64,000 nt of DNA, from NCBI RefSeq assembly GCF_018130785.1, contig NZ_JAFCJT010000015.1, forward strand, positions 62,001-126,000, written 5' to 3'. A program made the position numbers and the translations under genes. Below, in pieces: positions 1 through 7,844 of this stretch (positions are counted from its first letter, which is position 1; the number at the start of each line of letters is the position of its first letter). This DNA comes from Bradyrhizobium liaoningense (lineage in GTDB: Bacteria > Pseudomonadota > Alphaproteobacteria > Rhizobiales > Xanthobacteraceae). Below the pieces are notes generated by a model. It worked only from the letters and a program-made list of their open reading frames with translations. It was not told the origin of the DNA and searched no databases.

Positions 1-746
1 TGATCCGCAAGAACGAGATGAAGGCGCAGGCCTGGATCAAGGCGTATGAGGACTGGAACGTCGACATGGGCCTGATCGACGGCCTGCCCGGCCACGCCCA
101 GATCGGCAAGGGCATGTGGGCCGCGCCCGACAAGATGGCGGACATGCTGGCGCAGAAGCTCGCGCATCCGCAGGCCGGCGCCACCACCGCCTGGGTGCCC
201 TCGCCGACGGCGGCGACGCTGCATGCCCTGCACTACCATCAGGTCAACGTGACCGCGCGCCAGCAGGAGCTGACCAAGGGCGGCCCGCGCGCAAAGCTCT
301 CGGACATCCTCACCATTCCGGTGTCGAAGTCGAACTGGGCCCCCGACGACGTCAAGCAGGAGATCGACAACAACTGCCAGGGCATTCTGGGTTATGTCGT
401 GCGCTGGATCGACCAGGGCGTCGGCTGCTCCAAGGTGCCTGACATCCACGATGTCGGGCTGATGGAAGACCGCGCCACCTTGCGTATCTCCAGCCAGCAT
501 CTCGCCAACTGGCTGCACCAGGGCGTCATCACCGAGGCGCAGGTGATGGAATCGCTCAAGCGCATGGCCGTCGTCGTCGACAAGCAGAACGCGGGCGATG
601 CCATCTACAAGCCGATGGCGCCCGCCTTCGACGGCGTGGCCTTCAAGGCCGCCTGCGATCTCATCTTCAAGGGCCGCGCACAGCCGAACGGCTACACCGA
701 GTACATCCTCACCGCCCGCCGGCGCGAAGCCAAGGCGGCTGGCTGA
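1..746 (+). CDS. glcB: Malate synthase G, C-terminal part
   Basis: The gene enters from the left edge in frame 3, so only the last ~247 residues are present. Malate synthase G condenses glyoxylate with acetyl-CoA to give malate in the cytoplasmic glyoxylate bypass. The segment follows E. coli GlcB closely, with the runs GHAQIGKGMWA, WVPSPTAATLHALHYHQ, GILGYVVRW and MEDRATLRISSQH. The Asp of MEDR corresponds by alignment from memory to catalytic Asp631, and the Cys of GCSKVPDIH to Cys617. The reading frame is intact to the TGA at 744-746, and a strong terminator follows at 795-824, so the gene ends its transcription unit. Identification is very secure; only the N-terminal two thirds are outside the window. 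Confidence 0.96.
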   Translation, partial: IRKNEMKAQAWIKAYEDWNVDMGLIDGLPGHAQIGKGMWAAPDKMADMLAQKLAHPQAGATTAWVPSPTAATLHALHYHQVNVTARQQELTKGGPRAKLSDILTIPVSKSNWAPDDVKQEIDNNCQGILGYVVRWIDQGVGCSKVPDIHDVGLMEDRATLRISSQHLANWLHQGVITEAQVMESLKRMAVVVDKQNAGDAIYKPMAPAFDGVAFKAACDLIFKGRAQPNGYTEYILTARRREAKAAG

Positions 747-794
747 CAAGGCGCTTGGATAACAAGGTCGGCTGTGTTCAGTCATCGGAATGTC

Positions 795-824
795 AAAAGC
801 CCCGGCGCTGGCCGGGGCTTTTTT
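795..824 (+). terminator. Rho-independent terminator after glcB
   Basis: A 12-bp stem (795-806 pairing with 811-822) with a 4-nt loop is followed by a run of Ts to 824. It lies 48 bases after the glcB stop and separates glcB from the csbD-like gene. Confidence 0.9.
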
Positions 825-851
825 GCTGGGCGAAACGTCGCGGCGCGCGAA

Positions 852-876
852 GGAACGGCCGCCCACGCCTCGCGTT
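852..876 (+). promoter_or_regulatory. EcfG-type general stress promoter of the csbD-like gene
   Basis: GGAAC at 852-856 and CGTT at 873-876 are separated by 16 bases, an exact match to the alphaproteobacterial EcfG consensus. The predicted start of transcription (about 883) is 20-25 bases before the ATG at 905. CsbD-family genes are classic general-stress targets, which supports the call. Confidence 0.75.
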
Positions 877-904
877 GTCGGGCCATCAGCAACGGGAGAT
901 GCAC

Positions 905-1105
905 ATGGACTGGAATCGCATCGAAGGAAACTGGAAGCAGTTCAAGGGGTCGGCCAAGGAGAAGTGGGCCAAGCTCACCGATGACGACCTCACATTGATC
1001 GAGGGCCGCCGCGAGCAGCTCGAGGGCCGGCTCCAGGAGCGCTACGGCAAGGCCAAGGACCAGGTTCGTCAGGACGTCGACGACTGGCTCAAGGGACTGC
1101 ATTAA
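905..1105 (+). CDS. CsbD family stress protein
   Basis: A 66-residue soluble, charged protein beginning MDWNRIEGNWKQFKGSAKEK, the typical N-terminus of the CsbD family. The family is small and stress-induced, and its molecular function is unknown. I chose the ATG at 905 because GGGAG (894-898) sits 6 bases before it; the in-frame ATG at 899 would abut the ribosome-binding site. An EcfG-type promoter lies immediately upstream and a terminator follows at 1120-1146. It converges on the small membrane protein gene at 1169-1324, which has its own EcfG-type promoter. Confidence 0.9.
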   Translation: MDWNRIEGNWKQFKGSAKEKWAKLTDDDLTLIEGRREQLEGRLQERYGKAKDQVRQDVDDWLKGLH

Positions 1106-1119
1106 GCGCAGAACAAATG

Positions 1120-1146
1120 AAGCCCCGGCTCAGGCCGGGGCTTTTT
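1120..1146 (+). terminator. Rho-independent terminator after csbD-like gene
   Basis: A GC-rich stem (1121-1129 with 1134-1142), a 4-nt loop and a T-run. It lies between convergent genes. Confidence 0.88.
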
Positions 1147-1168
1147 GTTTGGCACTGCAATACCGCAG

Positions 1169-1324
1169 CTAGAACACCGTCAGGTATTTCAGCAGCGACA
1201 CCACGCCGATAATGATGACGATCACGCGTGCGATCTGCTTGGCGCGGCCGTCCATCGGCAGCATGTTGATGAGATAGAGCACGAGAATGACGACGAGAAA
1301 GGTGACGAGTACGCCGACCAGCAT
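1169..1324 (-). CDS. Small membrane protein (Thivi_2564-like)
   Basis: A 51-residue protein, MLVGVLVTFLVVILVLYLIN followed by MLPMDGRAKQIARVIV and a second hydrophobic stretch ending LLKYLTVF. It has two predicted membrane helices around a short loop with the PMDG motif seen in Thivi_2564-family membrane proteins, whose function is unknown. The ATG (1322-1324) has a purine-rich AAGGGGGG about 8 bases upstream. A correctly oriented EcfG-type promoter lies at 1389-1365, which makes this a plausible small stress-response membrane protein. I am confident that it is a real gene and less sure of the family name, which is from memory. Confidence 0.75.
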   Translation of the reverse strand: MLVGVLVTFLVVILVLYLINMLPMDGRAKQIARVIVIIIGVVSLLKYLTVF

Positions 1325-1364
1325 CGCGAGGACCCCCCTTCAGGCAAATTGCTGACGGTGCTCT

Positions 1365-1389
1365 AACGTCCATCTCCCACGCAGGTTCC
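1365..1389 (-). promoter_or_regulatory. EcfG-type promoter of the 51-residue membrane protein
   Basis: Read on the minus strand, GGAAC (1389-1385) is followed after 16 bases by CGTT (1368-1365). The predicted transcript starts about 35 bases before the ATG at 1324. Confidence 0.72.
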
Positions 1390-1456
1390 ATCGAAGCAAG
1401 CCACTGCAACTTCTAGTAAATACGTACTTCTACGATCGGCCGACCTGCCTAAAAAC

Positions 1457-1480
1457 TTTACCCTTTTCGTTTCAGATGCG
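1457..1480 (+). promoter_or_regulatory. Upstream element shared by the two chemoreceptor genes, copy 1
   Basis: TTTACCCTTTTCG (1457-1469), then CA and ATGCG (1476-1480). The same words recur with identical spacing at 3735-3758 before the second receptor gene, although the rest of the two upstream regions has diverged. Its role is unknown; it could be a promoter or an activator site. Confidence 0.45.
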
Positions 1481-1599
1481 GAAACCGTTTGGGTCATGCG
1501 CCGCAAACGGCATGCGATTGCCGATCTGCGTGCCCCTCCGTTTTCGATGTTGCCGGGGCGTCTCGACGAACTTTGCAATGGGAATTCATGGGGGCTTCG

Positions 1600-3693
1600 A
1601 TGCTGAATCGTCTGACCGTGTCCGCGCTGCTGAAGGCGGTGATCGCCATCACGTCGGTCTGTGTGGTGATCGCGCTTTCACTCACCGCCTACGCGTCCTG
1701 GGACCGCCTCAAGACCGCCAACCGCATCTCGCAGATCGCCGACGCCTCCGCCGATCTGTTCAAGGCGATGCACAATCTGCGCACCGACCGCTCGACCACG
1801 TCGCGGCTGCTGAACGCGACCGAGCCGATGGACTCCGAAATCGAGAAATATCTGCGGAGCCTGCGCGATGCGCAGATGCCGGCGATGGCCCGCGCGCTCG
1901 AGCTGCTGCCGAGCATCGACTTCCCGCAATCGGGCACGCTGGTGCCGGAGCTCGCACGCCTCTACAAGCTGCTGGGCGAAGAGCAGAAGCAGTTCTGGGA
2001 GGATGTTGCCAAACCGAAGGACCAGCGCCGCGCCGGCCTGCCGAAGGAATACATGGAGACGACGCAGGGCCTGCTCGAGACGCTCGACAAGCTCTCGGGC
2101 GTCCTCGCCGCCACCGTCAACCACCAGGATGCCGTGATCGACCAGCTGCTGTCGATCAAGCAGAATGCCTGGCTGCTCCGCAACACCGCGGGCGAAGCCT
2201 CGCTGGTCGTCTCGACCGGCCTCGCCGCCGGCAAGATCACGCCCGAGGCCCGCTATAACTACACCCAACATGTCGGCGGCACGGCGGCGATGTGGAAGGC
2301 ATTGGAATTGGCGACCTCGGGCATGCAGTTGCCGCCCGCGCTCGCATCCGCCATGACCGCGGCCAAGACCGCCTATTTCGAGCCGCAATATCTCACCCTG
2401 CGCGACCGTCTCGCGGACACGCTGGTCAAGGGCGAGAAGGCCGAGATGACCGCCAATCAGTGGAGCCCGCTCACGGTCGGCCGCCTGGCGAGTGCCGTCG
2501 CGGTGGCGGAAGCTGCGCTCGACGGCGCCAAGGTCCATACGCTGGAGCAACGCGGCGCCGCGCAGCGCGCGCTGATCGTGCAGCTTGCGCTTCTGGCGCT
2601 CGCCATCGGCCTCGCCGTCGGCGCGGTCATGCTGGTCAGCCGCCGCGTCATCCATCCCCTCAACACCATCCGCGACGCCATGCTCAAGGTTGCCGGCGGC
2701 GACCTCGCCGTCGACAGCGGCTATCTCGACCGCCATGACGAGATCGGCGCGCTGGCCGGCGCGCTGGAAACCTTCAAGCAGCAGGCGACCGAGAAACTCA
2801 AGATCGAGGAGCACGAGCGCGAACGCAACGTCGGCGCGGCCGCGCGCCAGCGCGCCGTCGAGGCCTATGTCGGCGAATTCGAGGGCGCGGTGCGCAAGAC
2901 GCTGGGCGAGCTCAGCGAAGCCTCCGGAGAAATGCGCAAGACTTCGGGCGATCTCTCCGCCGTGTCACGCCAGACCAACGACCGCGTCCAGGTCGCCGGC
3001 AAGGCCTCCAATGACGCCTCCATGAGCGTCGACAGCGTCGCGGCTGCAGCCGAGGAGCTCTCGGCCTCGATCAACGACATCAGCCAGCAGGCGGCGCACG
3101 CCGCAGGCATCGCCGGCCGCGCCGTCACCCAGGCGCGCGAAACCGACGGCACCGTGCAGGGTCTGGCAAAATCTGCCGGACGCATCGGCGAGGTCGTCGG
3201 CCTGATCAACACCATCGCGGCGCAAACCAACCTGCTCGCGCTCAACGCCACGATCGAAGCGGCGCGCGCCGGCGAGGCCGGCCGTGGCTTTGCGGTCGTC
3301 GCCTCCGAGGTGAAGTCGCTGGCGAGCCAGACCGCGAAGGCGACGGAAGAGATTTCCGAGCAGATCGCCGACATCCAGAAGGTCGCGGGCGATGCCATCA
3401 ACGCGATCCAGACCATCGGCGGCATCATCGGCGAAGTGAACGAGGTCGCCACCGCAATCGCCGCCGCCGTGCAGGAGCAGGGTGCGGCGACCCAGGAGAT
3501 CACGCGCAGCACGCAGTTTGCGGCGCAGGGCACCAAGAACGTCTCGGACAACATCACCGGCGTGAAGGCCGATGCTGACGCTGGCGCAGCCGCCGCGGAC
3601 AACGTGAAGCAGGCCTCCGAGATGCTGGAGAACCAGAGCCGCCAGCTCGGCCATGAGGTCAGCGACTTCCTGGGCAAGATCCGCGCCGCCTAA
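1600..3693 (+). CDS. Methyl-accepting chemotaxis protein (copy 1)
   Basis: A 697-residue membrane chemoreceptor that senses a ligand through its periplasmic domain and controls CheA through its cytoplasmic hairpin. Order: TM helix ~11-33, a mostly helical periplasmic sensor (~34-322), TM helix ~324-346, HAMP (~347-400), and an MCP signalling domain. The highly conserved tip is near residue 530-590 (GLINTIAAQTNLLALNATIE, then AARAGEAGRGFAVVASEVK). There is no CheR-tethering pentapeptide; the protein ends SDFLGKIRAA. I chose the ATG at 1600 because GGGG precedes it and because the downstream twin starts at the equivalent MLNRLTVS; ATG 1588 is the alternative. The next gene is a paralogue of exactly the same length. 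Confidence 0.95.
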   Translation: MLNRLTVSALLKAVIAITSVCVVIALSLTAYASWDRLKTANRISQIADASADLFKAMHNLRTDRSTTSRLLNATEPMDSEIEKYLRSLRDAQMPAMARALELLPSIDFPQSGTLVPELARLYKLLGEEQKQFWEDVAKPKDQRRAGLPKEYMETTQGLLETLDKLSGVLAATVNHQDAVIDQLLSIKQNAWLLRNTAGEASLVVSTGLAAGKITPEARYNYTQHVGGTAAMWKALELATSGMQLPPALASAMTAAKTAYFEPQYLTLRDRLADTLVKGEKAEMTANQWSPLTVGRLASAVAVAEAALDGAKVHTLEQRGAAQRALIVQLALLALAIGLAVGAVMLVSRRVIHPLNTIRDAMLKVAGGDLAVDSGYLDRHDEIGALAGALETFKQQATEKLKIEEHERERNVGAAARQRAVEAYVGEFEGAVRKTLGELSEASGEMRKTSGDLSAVSRQTNDRVQVAGKASNDASMSVDSVAAAAEELSASINDISQQAAHAAGIAGRAVTQARETDGTVQGLAKSAGRIGEVVGLINTIAAQTNLLALNATIEAARAGEAGRGFAVVASEVKSLASQTAKATEEISEQIADIQKVAGDAINAIQTIGGIIGEVNEVATAIAAAVQEQGAATQEITRSTQFAAQGTKNVSDNITGVKADADAGAAAADNVKQASEMLENQSRQLGHEVSDFLGKIRAA

Positions 3694-3734
3694 GGCGGCG
3701 CCCGTAATTTTACGGCAGGAACACTGTCTAAGTT

Positions 3735-3758
3735 TTTACCCTTTTCGGGCCAAATGCG
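3735..3758 (+). promoter_or_regulatory. Upstream element shared by the two chemoreceptor genes, copy 2
   Basis: TTTACCCTTTTCG (3735-3747), then CA and ATGCG (3754-3758), with the same 19-base phase as the copy at 1457-1480. It starts 42 bases after the stop of the first receptor gene. Confidence 0.45.
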
Positions 3759-3762
3759 CTTC

Positions 3763-3850
3763 AAGCGCCTGCCGAAGGCAGGCGCTTCCGCATGCATCCC
3801 TTTGGTCGTTCGAAGTTCGTAGGGGGCTGCCGGCGGCCACGAACTTCGAA
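3763..3850 (+). promoter_or_regulatory. Two strong hairpins in the leader of the second chemoreceptor gene
   Basis: Hairpin A is an 11-bp perfect stem (3763-3773 with 3777-3787) and a GAA loop. Hairpin B is a 12-bp perfect stem (3809-3820 with 3839-3850) and an 18-base loop, ending about 10 bases before the GGGG that precedes the ATG at 3870. Hairpin A lacks a T-run, so it is not a classic terminator. A read-through attenuator or a structured leader is possible. Confidence 0.5.
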
Positions 3851-3869
3851 ACGCGTACCGGGGTGTCCA

Positions 3870-5963
3870 ATGCTCAATCGCCTGACCGTATCCACGCTGC
3901 TGAAGGCGGTGGTCCTCTCCACCGCACTCGTCGTCGTCATCGGCTTCTCGATCAGCGCATGGAGCTCATGGGGCCGGCTTCAGCAGGCCAACCGGATCGT
4001 CGCGGTTTCGGCGGCCTCGGCCGAGGTGTTCAAGGCGATGGCGAACATCCGGGCCGACCGCTCGACCAGCAATCGCCAGCTCACCTCCGATGTCGCGATG
4101 GACAAGGACATCGAGAAATACATCCGCGAGATTCGCGATGCGCTGATGCCGGCGCTGGCCCGCACGCTCGAGATCCTGCCCACGACCGACGTCGTGCAGC
4201 GCGAGGCCTTCCTCGCCGACCTCGGCACGCTGAACAAGACGCTGCTTGCAGCACAGGCGGAGTTCTGGACCGAGGTCGTCAAGCCCAAGGCCGAGCGCCG
4301 CGCAGGCCTCGCCAAGGAATATGTCGCGACCGAGGACACGCTGATGGCGCAGCTCGACAAGCTCGCCGGCGCGCTCGCAGCGAGCGTCAACCACCAGGAC
4401 GCGACCATCGACCAGCTCCTGACCATCAAGCAGATGGCCTGGCTGCTCCGCAACACCGCCGGCGAGTCCTCGCAGATCGTCGGCAACGCGCTCGGCAGCG
4501 GCAGGATCGCGCCCGAAGTGCAGCTCGCCTACACCAAATTCATCGGCGGCACGGAAGCCGCATGGACTGCGATCGAGCTGGCCGCATCGGGCATGCAGCT
4601 GCCGCCGGCACTGGCTTCCGCGATCACCGAGACAAAATCGACCTATTTCGACCCGCAATATGCCTCGACGCGCGACGGCGTCATCGCGACGATTGCCAAG
4701 GGCGAGAAGCCGTCGATGACCGCCAACCAGTGGAGCCCCTATTCGGTCCCCCGCATGATGACCGCAGTGAGGCTCGCCGACGCGGCCCTGCAAGCCGCCA
4801 AGGACCACTCCGCCGCCCAGCGCGCGGCCGCGGTGCAGCTGCTGCTGGTCAATACCGCCCTGCTGGTCGCCGCGATCGTCCTGACCGGCGCCGCCATGCT
4901 GGCGGTCAGCCGCCGCGTGATCACACCGCTGCATAAAATTCGCGATGCGATGCTCAAGGTCGCCGGCGGCGATCTTGGCGTCGACAGCGGCTATCTCGAC
5001 CGCAAGGACGAGATCGGCTCGCTCGCCGGGGCGCTCGAAACCTTCAAGCAGCAAGCGATCGACAAGCTCAAGATCGAAGAGCAGGAGCGCGAGCGCAATG
5101 CCGGCGCCGCCGCGCGCCAGCGCGCGATGGAGGCCTATGTCGGCGAATTCGAGGGCGTGGTGCGCAAATCGCTGGGCGAGCTGAGCGAGGCGTCCGGCGA
5201 GATGCGCAAGACCTCGGGCGACCTCTCCGCGGTGTCGCGCCAGACCAATGAGCGCGTCGAGATCGCCGGCAAGGCGTCCAACGACGCCTCTACCAGCGTC
5301 GAGAGCGTTGCGGCAGCCGCCGAGGAGCTCTCTGCCTCGATCAACGACATCAGCCAGCAGGCCGCCCATGCCGCGGGGATCGCCAGCCGCGCCGTCAACC
5401 AGGCCCGCGAGACCGACGGCACCGTTCAGGGGCTGGCGCAATCGGCGGGACGCATCGGCGAGGTCGTCGGGCTGATCAATACCATCGCGGCGCAGACCAA
5501 TTTGCTCGCGCTCAACGCCACGATCGAAGCTGCTCGCGCCGGCGAAGCCGGGCGCGGTTTCGCCGTGGTGGCATCCGAGGTGAAATCATTGGCGAGCCAG
5601 ACCGCGAAGGCGACCGAAGATATCTCCGAACAGATTGCCGACATTCAGCGGGTCGCGGGCGATGCCATCAACGCGATCCAGGCGATCGGCGGCATCATCG
5701 GCGAGGTCAACGAGGTTGCGACTGCGATTGCCGCCGCCGTGCAGGAGCAGGGCGCCGCGACGCAGGAGATCACCCGCAGCACGCAGTACGCGGCACAGGG
5801 CACCAAAAACGTCTCGGACAACATCACCGGCGTGAAGGCCGACGCCGACACCGCTGCCGGTGCGGCGGACAACGTCAAGCAAGCCTCGGAAACGCTGGAG
5901 ACGCAGAGCCGGCAGCTCGGCGAGCAGGTGAGTGATTTCCTGGGGAAGATACGGGCGGCGTAG
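3870..5963 (+). CDS. Methyl-accepting chemotaxis protein (copy 2)
   Basis: A 697-residue chemoreceptor, a tandem paralogue of the preceding gene with identical length and layout: N-terminal TM helix, helical periplasmic sensor, second TM helix near ~325-347, HAMP, MCP signalling domain and the terminal SDFLGKIRAA. The cytoplasmic halves are nearly identical, while the periplasmic sensors differ at many positions. That pattern suggests duplication followed by divergence of ligand specificity, possibly with gene conversion in the signalling half (inference). The ATG at 3870 follows GGGG at 3860-3863. The ligand cannot be told from sequence. Confidence 0.95.
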   Translation: MLNRLTVSTLLKAVVLSTALVVVIGFSISAWSSWGRLQQANRIVAVSAASAEVFKAMANIRADRSTSNRQLTSDVAMDKDIEKYIREIRDALMPALARTLEILPTTDVVQREAFLADLGTLNKTLLAAQAEFWTEVVKPKAERRAGLAKEYVATEDTLMAQLDKLAGALAASVNHQDATIDQLLTIKQMAWLLRNTAGESSQIVGNALGSGRIAPEVQLAYTKFIGGTEAAWTAIELAASGMQLPPALASAITETKSTYFDPQYASTRDGVIATIAKGEKPSMTANQWSPYSVPRMMTAVRLADAALQAAKDHSAAQRAAAVQLLLVNTALLVAAIVLTGAAMLAVSRRVITPLHKIRDAMLKVAGGDLGVDSGYLDRKDEIGSLAGALETFKQQAIDKLKIEEQERERNAGAAARQRAMEAYVGEFEGVVRKSLGELSEASGEMRKTSGDLSAVSRQTNERVEIAGKASNDASTSVESVAAAAEELSASINDISQQAAHAAGIASRAVNQARETDGTVQGLAQSAGRIGEVVGLINTIAAQTNLLALNATIEAARAGEAGRGFAVVASEVKSLASQTAKATEDISEQIADIQRVAGDAINAIQAIGGIIGEVNEVATAIAAAVQEQGAATQEITRSTQYAAQGTKNVSDNITGVKADADTAAGAADNVKQASETLETQSRQLGEQVSDFLGKIRAA

Positions 5964-5989
5964 GGCACGCTAGATTAGCGCGCCACTCT

Positions 5990-6141
5990 CGGTGTCGTCC
6001 CCGCCTAGTGCGCAATTGCGCACGGGGACCCATAACCACAGGGAGCAGTTGCAGCGCGAGCTGGCAACGCCGAGTCTTCGCCAAACGTCTCCCTGTGGTT
6101 ATGGGTCCCGGGTTCACGACTTCGTCGCGCCCCGGGACGAC
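5990..6141. repeat. Palindromic intergenic repeat, full-length copy
   Basis: A perfect 21-bp inverted repeat (6025-6045 with 6089-6109) encloses a 43-base loop. An outer 8-bp pair, GTCGTCCC (5994-6001) and GGGACGAC (6134-6141), closes the element. It sits between the convergent second chemoreceptor and DUF2865 genes, the usual home of REP/BIME-like elements. A related half-copy is seen at 52184-52219. Confidence 0.75.
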
Positions 6142-6187
6142 AGTTTTTGTCGGGCGACTAGCGTCGCCAACTCAGCCGACGCCATCC

Positions 6188-6841
6188 CTACTCCTTCGCG
6201 ACCACCGGCACCTGGCGGAATCTCGCGCGCACCGATTCCGGCAGCGGCGAAAAGTTCATCGCGACGCCTTGGCGGTCTTTGGCGTTGCGGTTGGCGACCA
6301 CCAGGCCATCGCTGCCGGCAACGATGTCACCCTTGCGCAGGGTGGGATCGTCCTCGACCTTGACCTGGGCGAGGCCGACCGGATCCTTGCCGTTGCAGGT
6401 GCAGCCCGCAACGATCTCGTTGCGGTATCGGAACGCGTTGGGCAGGTCGGAATAGGATTTTCCCTTGTCCGTCGTGGCGTCGTCGATATTGCTGCCGTAG
6501 ACCAGCGAGGTTTCGGACGTCGGGCAGAAGCTCTTGCAGGATTGCGCCTTGCTTTCGGCATCGTTTCCTTGCGCCGGGAAGTAGCGGCCATCGCAACCGC
6601 GCACGCAATAAGCAGTGCCGCCGCCATAAGAGGCCCGCTGGCGCGGCGTGTCGTAGCGCGGCATGTCACCGGTCGGGAACGGAATGCGGATCTCCGGCGC
6701 GGAGCGCGCGCGGAAGCCGCCGAACAGCGCCGAGAAGAAGTCTTCCGCATGCGCCGGCGGCGTCAACGCGAGGCCAAACAAGGCGACGGCGAAGCATGCC
6801 GCCGCGCCGCCGGCCAGTCTGCCGATCGAACGTCTCTTCAT
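6188..6841 (-). CDS. DUF2865 domain protein, exported
   Basis: A 217-residue protein with a signal peptide (MKRRSIGRLAGGAAACFAVA... ending around PAHA|ED). The body carries a conserved Cys pattern (YCVRGCDGRYFP, SCKSFCPTSE, GCTCNGKDP) typical of DUF2865, a periplasmic family of unknown function found in Rhizobiales. The ATG at 6841 lies 17 bases after the stop of the L,D-transpeptidase gene, so the two are very likely co-transcribed from the EcfG-type promoter at 7711-7686. The pairing suggests a role in envelope remodelling, but no activity has been shown for the family as far as I know. Confidence 0.85.
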   Translation of the reverse strand: MKRRSIGRLAGGAAACFAVALFGLALTPPAHAEDFFSALFGGFRARSAPEIRIPFPTGDMPRYDTPRQRASYGGGTAYCVRGCDGRYFPAQGNDAESKAQSCKSFCPTSETSLVYGSNIDDATTDKGKSYSDLPNAFRYRNEIVAGCTCNGKDPVGLAQVKVEDDPTLRKGDIVAGSDGLVVANRNAKDRQGVAMNFSPLPESVRARFRQVPVVAKE

Positions 6842-6858
6842 ATCACCTCGCTCAACTC

Positions 6859-7638
6859 TCAGTTCACGGCCGACGTCGCGATGGTCAGCGCCTGCCGTCC
6901 CGAAGGCAGCGTCGTCACCGGGCGCTTGCGCACGGGGTCGCCCCCCCTGTCGTAGCCCCTGGCCATCAGCGGGGCGTTCTTCGGCAGCACCACGACCCTG
7001 GCGCCGACATTGACACGGCCAAACAGGTCCGTGACGTCCTCGTTGGTCATGCGAATACAACCGGAGGAGACGAACTTGCCGATCGTGGTGGGATCGTTGG
7101 TGCCGTGGATCCGGTATTCGCTCGAGCCGAGATACATCGCGCGCGCGCCGAGCGGATTGCCGGGACCGCCGGCGACGAAGCGCGGCAGATAAGGCTGACG
7201 CGCGATCATCTCGGCCGGCGGATGCCAGTCCGGCCACTCGGCCTTGCGGCTGACACTCTGCACGCCGGCCCAGGTGAACCCTTCTCGGCCGACGCCGACA
7301 CCGTAACGGATCGCGCGGCCATTGCCGAGCACGTAATAGAGATAGGTGTTGCCGGTATCGATGACGATGGTCCCGGCCGGCTCGCTCCTGTCGAAGCTGA
7401 CGATCTGCTTGCGCAGCCGGTCGGGCAGCGCGGCATCCTCGTCGGCGGCCCGAGGCTCCGCGGTGACATAACCCTGCGAATAGCTGGGGGCCTGCGGATA
7501 TCCCAGCGGCTGCATCGGCGCGTAGCCGAGCGTCTGGGCCTGTGCCGCGAAGGGCATGGTCAGCAATACTGTCGCGAAGGCAATGGCGGTAGCGGCGCGC
7601 GGCGAGAAGCGGCGACGAGCTGGAGAGAACCTTGTCAT
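6859..7638 (-). CDS. L,D-transpeptidase (YkuD/ErfK family)
   Basis: A 259-residue exported enzyme that forms 3-3 cross-links in peptidoglycan or attaches proteins to it. It has an N-terminal signal peptide (hydrophobic ~17-34, ending AAQA) followed by a YkuD domain. The catalytic motif is complete: HGTND with His near residue 176, and SSGCIRMTNEDV with the nucleophile Cys near 195. It starts with ATG at 7638 and is followed closely by the DUF2865 gene. An EcfG-type promoter with a 17-base spacer lies about 40 bases upstream, and the same short region carries an opposite promoter for the AI-2E permease. Confidence 0.93.
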   Translation of the reverse strand: MTRFSPARRRFSPRAATAIAFATVLLTMPFAAQAQTLGYAPMQPLGYPQAPSYSQGYVTAEPRAADEDAALPDRLRKQIVSFDRSEPAGTIVIDTGNTYLYYVLGNGRAIRYGVGVGREGFTWAGVQSVSRKAEWPDWHPPAEMIARQPYLPRFVAGGPGNPLGARAMYLGSSEYRIHGTNDPTTIGKFVSSGCIRMTNEDVTDLFGRVNVGARVVVLPKNAPLMARGYDRGGDPVRKRPVTTLPSGRQALTIATSAVN

Positions 7639-7685
7639 GTGCTGCCCCGTTGGATGTGTGCATCAGGGTGATGCGGCTTCCCAGC

Positions 7686-7711
7686 AACGCAGTCGCACCG
7701 ACTCAAGTTCC
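7686..7711 (-). promoter_or_regulatory. EcfG-type promoter of the L,D-transpeptidase operon
   Basis: On the minus strand, GGAAC (7711-7707) and CGTT (7689-7686) are separated by 17 bases. The predicted transcript starts near 7679, about 40 bases before the ATG at 7638. Confidence 0.7.
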
Positions 7712-7770
7712 GCCGCTCGTTGCGGCAGCGAGGTCACAGTCAAGCGAGCAAAACTTCACGAAACCGCGAT

Positions 7771-7796
7771 GGAACCGCAAAGTCCTCCCGGACGTT
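7771..7796 (+). promoter_or_regulatory. EcfG-type promoter of the AI-2E permease gene
   Basis: GGAAC (7771-7775) and CGTT (7793-7796) are separated by 17 bases. It lies 48 bases before the chosen GTG start at 7845 and is divergent from the promoter at 7711-7686. Confidence 0.7.
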
Positions 7797-7844
7797 TTAG
7801 TGTCAACAATGGGCGCGCGGAGGCTTCCGTGCGGGAGAGATATT

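Noticed and set aside
1678..2814. A 378-residue minus-strand frame opposite the first chemoreceptor
   Set aside because: It is an antisense shadow of a conserved receptor, with no start signal and no recognisable domains.
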